From CAZMXP01 sp964570285 (GTDB lineage Bacteria > Planctomycetota > PLA2): DNA of 9,340 bases. The DNA is taken from NCBI GenBank assembly GCA_964570285.1, contig CAZMXP010000092.1:1-9340 (forward strand), read 5' to 3'. The notes below the pieces were generated by a model. It was not told where the DNA came from, did no database searches, and was given only the letters and a program-made list of their open reading frames with translations. The translations under genes were made by a program, and so were the position numbers. Position 1 is the stretch's first letter. The number at the start of each line of letters is the position of its first letter. Below, in pieces: positions 6,760 to 9,340 of this stretch.

Positions 6760-7556
6760 AGCCCCTCCGGGATCTCGACATCCTCCGGATCCCCGGCCTC
6801 CTCTTCCGGGTCCGGCTTCTGCGCGCGCTTCCGGAGAGGGGCAAGCAGGGGCCCGCTGATCGCGTAGGCGACCGAGAGCACCGCGAAGCTCTCCTCGGGC
6901 CACTTGATCAGCACGCCGAGCACGACGACGACGACGAGGAGGTAGCTGAGGCTCTCGCGGCGCTGCAGGAAGCGGCTCCCCATGTGGTCGTAGGGAATGC
7001 GACTGACCATCAGCGCGCCGAGCAGCAGGCAGAGCACCGGCAGGAGGCCGAGCACGTAGCGCAGGTCGTACTTCGCCGCGGGGTCGCACGCGAGGATCGC
7101 CAGCGCGGCGATGACCCCCGCGGCGCCCGGCGTCGGCATGCCGGCGAAGTGCGTCACCCCCCGGCCCTCGCGGTCGCTCCCCTCGCCGCTCGCGTGCTCG
7201 ACGTTGTAGCGCGCGAGCCGCATGATCGCGCAGAGCGCGTAGGGCATCGTCAGCAGCGCGAGCACCTTCGGGGACCAGTGCCACGGCGACATCTCCTCGC
7301 CCACCACCTTCGCGAGGAAGGCGGGCGCGACGCCGAAGCTGATCGCATCGGAGAGCGAGTCGAGATAGGCGCCGAAGCGGCTCGTCACGCCGGCCATGCG
7401 CGCGACCTTGCCGTCGAGCACGTCGAAGGCCATCGCGAGCAGGATCATCCACGCGGCCCCGTAGTACTTGCCGTCGTTGGTGTAGTAGATCGACAGCAGC
7501 CCGCAGTAGCCGTTCGCGGCCGTCACGAGGGCGGGCAGGATTCCTACGCGCTTCAT
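6756..7556 (-). CDS. pssA: CDP-diacylglycerol--serine O-phosphatidyltransferase
   Basis: This 266-aa integral membrane enzyme makes phosphatidylserine from CDP-diacylglycerol and serine. It carries the full CDP-alcohol phosphotransferase signature: D45, D48-G49, A52-R53, G62, D66 and D70, in the order DxxDGxxAR(x8)GxxxDxxxD. This is followed by SFGVAPA, typical of the Bacillus-like membrane PssA rather than the phospholipase-D-like E. coli enzyme. Six or seven hydrophobic segments are visible, including the valine-rich LLVVVVVLGVLI near residue 215. The tail after RKRAQK is acidic (EEE, DPEDVE) and probably cytoplasmic. The ATG at 7556 overlaps the psd stop as ATGA. Its product is the substrate of the upstream psd gene, and this pairing is common in bacteria. 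Confidence 0.94.
   Translation of the reverse strand: MKRVGILPALVTAANGYCGLLSIYYTNDGKYYGAAWMILLAMAFDVLDGKVARMAGVTSRFGAYLDSLSDAISFGVAPAFLAKVVGEEMSPWHWSPKVLALLTMPYALCAIMRLARYNVEHASGEGSDREGRGVTHFAGMPTPGAAGVIAALAILACDPAAKYDLRYVLGLLPVLCLLLGALMVSRIPYDHMGSRFLQRRESLSYLLVVVVVLGVLIKWPEESFAVLSVAYAISGPLLAPLRKRAQKPDPEEEAGDPEDVEIPEGL
6764..6768 (-). promoter_or_regulatory. Shine-Dalgarno for the GTG start of folK
   Basis: GGAGG (followed by two further Gs) lies on the minus strand 4 nt before the GTG at 6759, within the last codons of pssA. It is the best ribosome binding site inside the operon and supports the GTG start. The spacing is slightly short. Confidence 0.6.
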
Positions 7557-8203
7557 CTGGTGTAGCGGAAGAGGACCGTCTCCCCCCCCTTGACCTTCTG
7601 GCCGATCTTCACCTCGACCGTCCCCGCCGTGCCCTCCGGCACGAGGAACTCGGTACGGCTGCCGAACTTGATCATACCCATGCGGTCGCCCCGGGCGAAG
7701 GCGCGGCCGGCCTCGAAGGGGAAGACGATGCGCCGCGCGATGAGCCCCGCGACCTGCCGGACCGCGAACACCCCCCGCGCCCCCCGGAATCCGGCCAGGT
7801 TGGCCTCGTTTTCCGCGATGCACTCCGCCTTGCGCGCGTCATGGAAGCGGCCCGCGGAGTAGCGGACGGCGGTGATCGTCCCGTCGAGCGGGGCGCGGTT
7901 GACGTGGACGTCGAAGACCGACAGGAAGATGCCGATGCGCAGCGCGGGGCCGCCGATCATGTGTGGCTCGTCCACGGTGCCGATGTCGCTGACGGTGCCG
8001 TCGGCCGGGGAGACCGCGACCTCGGGCCCCCCCTGCGGCGCCCGTTCCGGATCCCGGAAGAACGAGAGGACAAAGCCGGAGAGCAGCAGCCCGGGGAGGG
8101 CGGCCGCCGGATGGAGCATCCATCCGAGCAGCGCCAGCAGCAGGCCGAGCCCCCCGTAGAGGAGGATCTCCCGTGTCCCGTGCGGCGTGAGCGGTAGGCG
8201 CAT
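7553..8203 (-). CDS. psd: Phosphatidylserine decarboxylase proenzyme (short form)
   Basis: The 216-aa protein is the pyruvoyl-dependent enzyme that decarboxylates phosphatidylserine to phosphatidylethanolamine. It is the short type seen in many bacteria and related to archaetidylserine decarboxylase. Two hydrophobic segments near the N-terminus (about 13-30 and 34-48) should anchor it in the membrane. The catalytic part has SPADGTV with D68, FDVHVNRAP with H100, and the processing site FGSR. Self-cleavage between G181 and S182 would give a beta chain (1-181) and an alpha chain starting with the pyruvoyl group. The start is ATG at 8203, the first gene of the minus-strand run. No Shine-Dalgarno is visible upstream, so a leaderless or weak start is possible. 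It overlaps pssA by 4 nt. Confidence 0.94.
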   Translation of the reverse strand: MRLPLTPHGTREILLYGGLGLLLALLGWMLHPAAALPGLLLSGFVLSFFRDPERAPQGGPEVAVSPADGTVSDIGTVDEPHMIGGPALRIGIFLSVFDVHVNRAPLDGTITAVRYSAGRFHDARKAECIAENEANLAGFRGARGVFAVRQVAGLIARRIVFPFEAGRAFARGDRMGMIKFGSRTEFLVPEGTAGTVEVKIGQKVKGGETVLFRYTR

Positions 8204-8295
8204 GGCGGAAGGCTAGCAGGAGCGGCGCGGCCTGCCACGCCTTTGCCGGGCTGCGGGATTGTGGGAAGCTGCCGATCATTAGGGAGGGTACGGCG
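8204..8295. promoter_or_regulatory. Divergent intergenic region between psd and eno
   Basis: This 92-bp gap must hold the promoters of both the nine-gene minus-strand operon and eno, unless either is transcribed from within the other gene. I find no convincing -35/-10 pair on either strand. TGCTAG on the minus strand at 8217-8212 and TTGCCG on the plus strand at 8243 are isolated partial matches. A short GCAGG/CCTGC inverted repeat (8216-8220 with 8231-8235) could be an operator or chance. The divergent arrangement would allow shared control of lipid/cofactor synthesis and glycolysis, but that is inference. Confidence 0.4.
8283..8287 (+). promoter_or_regulatory. Shine-Dalgarno of eno
   Basis: GGAGG lies within AGGGAGGG, 8 nt before the ATG at 8296. 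This is the strongest ribosome binding site in the window, as expected for a highly expressed glycolytic gene. Confidence 0.8.
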
Positions 8296-9340
8296 ATGCG
8301 GAAGATCAGTTCGATGCGGGCGCGGGAGATCCTCGACTCCCGGGGCAACCCGACGGTGGAGGTCGACTGCGGGCTCGACGGCGGCGCGCGCGGCAGCGCG
8401 ATGGTGCCCAGCGGCGCCTCCACCGGCAGCCACGAGGCGCTGGAGCTGCGCGACGGCGGCTCCCGCTATCTCGGCAAGGGCGTCGAGAAGGCGGTCGGCC
8501 ACGTCAACGGCGAGATCGCGCGGGCGGCCGTCGGCCGCGCCTTCGATTCGCAGCTCGCCTTCGATGGCGCCCTGCGCGACCTCGACGGCACCGCGAACAA
8601 GGGGCGCCTCGGCGCCAACGCGCTGCTCGGCGCCTCGCTCGCGTTCGCGAAGGCCTCCGCCGCGGCGGCCGGCCTGCCGCTCTACGCCCACCTCGGCGGG
8701 CCGGAGGCGCACGTGCTGCCGGTGCCGATGCTGAACATCCTCAACGGCGGCGCCCACACCGGCTGGCAGTCGACCGACTTCCAGGAGTTCATGGTGATGC
8801 CGAGCGGCGCGAAGAGCTTCCGCGAGGGGCTGCGCTGGGGAGCCGAGATCTACCACGCCCTCAAGAAGGTGCTGAAGGAGCGCGGGTACTCGACGCAGGT
8901 CGGGGACGAGGGCGGGTTTGCACCCTCCGTCTCGTCGGACGAGGAGGCGCTGGAGTGCGTGCTCGAGGCGATCGGGCGCGCGGGCTACACCCCCGGCGCG
9001 CAGGTGACGATCGCGCTCGACCCCGCCACGACCGAACTCTTCGAGTCCGGGCAGTACCGCTTCCGCGTCGCGCAGACGACGAAGAGCCCCTCCCAGATGG
9101 TGGCGCTGTGGGAGGACTGGGTGCGGCGCTTCCCGATCGTCTCGATCGAGGATGGCCTCGCCGAGGACGACTGGGAGGGCTGGTGCCAGCTCACGGCCCG
9201 CGCCGGCGACCGGGTGCAACTCGTCGGGGACGACCTGCTCGTGACCAACGTCGAGCGGTTGCGCCTCGCGATCGAGCGCAAGGCGGCCAACGCGATCCTG
9301 ATCAAGCTGAACCAGATCGGGACGCTCAGCGAGACCCTCG
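8296..9340 (+). CDS. eno: Enolase (phosphopyruvate hydratase), 3' end beyond the window
   Basis: The 348 codons present cover about four fifths of an enolase (usually about 430 aa); the gene is open at the window edge, so the C-terminus is missing. Enolase interconverts 2-phosphoglycerate and phosphoenolpyruvate and is often also found in RNA degradosomes. Visible motifs: REILDSRGNPTVEV (10-23), mobile loop SGAST with S42, H154 in NGGAH, QEFM with E164, GDEGGFAP with catalytic E205, metal ligands D242, E285 (SIEDG) and D312 (GDDL), and catalytic K337 in IKLNQIGTL. Oddities: between H154 and Q163 there are eight residues (TGWQSTDF) where E. coli and yeast have seven. The usual ASEFY after the first metal Asp reads TTELF. 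The enzyme should still be active because all metal and catalytic residues are kept. The gene is divergent from psd. Confidence 0.96.
   Translation, partial: MRKISSMRAREILDSRGNPTVEVDCGLDGGARGSAMVPSGASTGSHEALELRDGGSRYLGKGVEKAVGHVNGEIARAAVGRAFDSQLAFDGALRDLDGTANKGRLGANALLGASLAFAKASAAAAGLPLYAHLGGPEAHVLPVPMLNILNGGAHTGWQSTDFQEFMVMPSGAKSFREGLRWGAEIYHALKKVLKERGYSTQVGDEGGFAPSVSSDEEALECVLEAIGRAGYTPGAQVTIALDPATTELFESGQYRFRVAQTTKSPSQMVALWEDWVRRFPIVSIEDGLAEDDWEGWCQLTARAGDRVQLVGDDLLVTNVERLRLAIERKAANAILIKLNQIGTLSETL

Noticed and set aside
5727..7565. 612-codon open frame on the plus strand across panC, folK and pssA
   Set aside because: It runs antisense to three genes with clear catalytic motifs. Its translation is low-complexity Arg/His/Ala, typical of a GC-rich shadow frame.
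8216..8235. Small inverted repeat GCAGG/CCTGC between psd and eno as an operator or terminator
   Set aside because: The stem is only 5 bp with a 10-nt loop, and such repeats are common by chance at this GC content. It is mentioned in the intergenic entry but not called as its own site.
1..9340. Mobile element, CRISPR, prophage, defence or toxin-antitoxin system
   Set aside because: No direct-repeat array, transposase, integrase or small paired genes are seen. Every substantial stretch is filled by recognisable housekeeping genes, and the tRNA shows no partial 3'-end duplicate within the window that would indicate an attachment site.

Overview
This is a very GC-rich bacterial chromosomal window of housekeeping character. 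It contains ten protein genes and one tRNA gene, packed almost without intergenic DNA. I see no phage, transposon, plasmid, CRISPR or toxin-antitoxin signal and no compositional break. Three things hint at Planctomycetota or a neighbouring deep-branching phylum: the high GC, a fused 3-dehydroquinate dehydratase/shikimate dehydrogenase, and a SpoVG homologue carrying a CxxC...CxxC zinc ribbon. That placement is inference from memory of those families, not something the window proves.

Layout. On the minus strand, read from right to left, nine genes form one tightly coupled run: psd (7553-8203), pssA (6756-7556), folK (6301-6759), panC (5499-6326), ispE (4672-5502), spoVG (4213-4665), an aroD-aroE fusion (3015-4229), aroK (2492-3025) and a secreted helical-repeat protein of unknown function (168-2471). 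Neighbours overlap by 4 to 26 nt, or are separated by at most 20 nt, so a single transcript with translational coupling is likely. Downstream on the same strand lies an elongator-type tRNA-Met (3-79) with its own sigma70-like promoter (92-119). On the plus strand, diverging from psd across a 92-bp gap, enolase (eno) starts at 8296 and runs off the right edge.

How the genes work together. psd and pssA are consecutive steps of phosphatidylethanolamine synthesis. folK makes a folate precursor, panC makes pantothenate for coenzyme A, ispE is in the MEP isoprenoid pathway, and aroDE plus aroK carry dehydroquinate to shikimate-3-phosphate. The run therefore combines membrane lipid, cofactor, isoprenoid and aromatic precursor synthesis with one putative nucleic-acid-binding regulator (SpoVG). 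Enolase supplies phosphoenolpyruvate, which the shikimate pathway also consumes.

No dedicated new defence or mobile system is visible. The points worth a second look are the zinc ribbon inserted inside the SpoVG fold, the compact AroD-AroE fusion with altered dehydroquinase residues, a one-residue-longer catalytic loop in enolase, and the exported repeat protein at the end of the operon.
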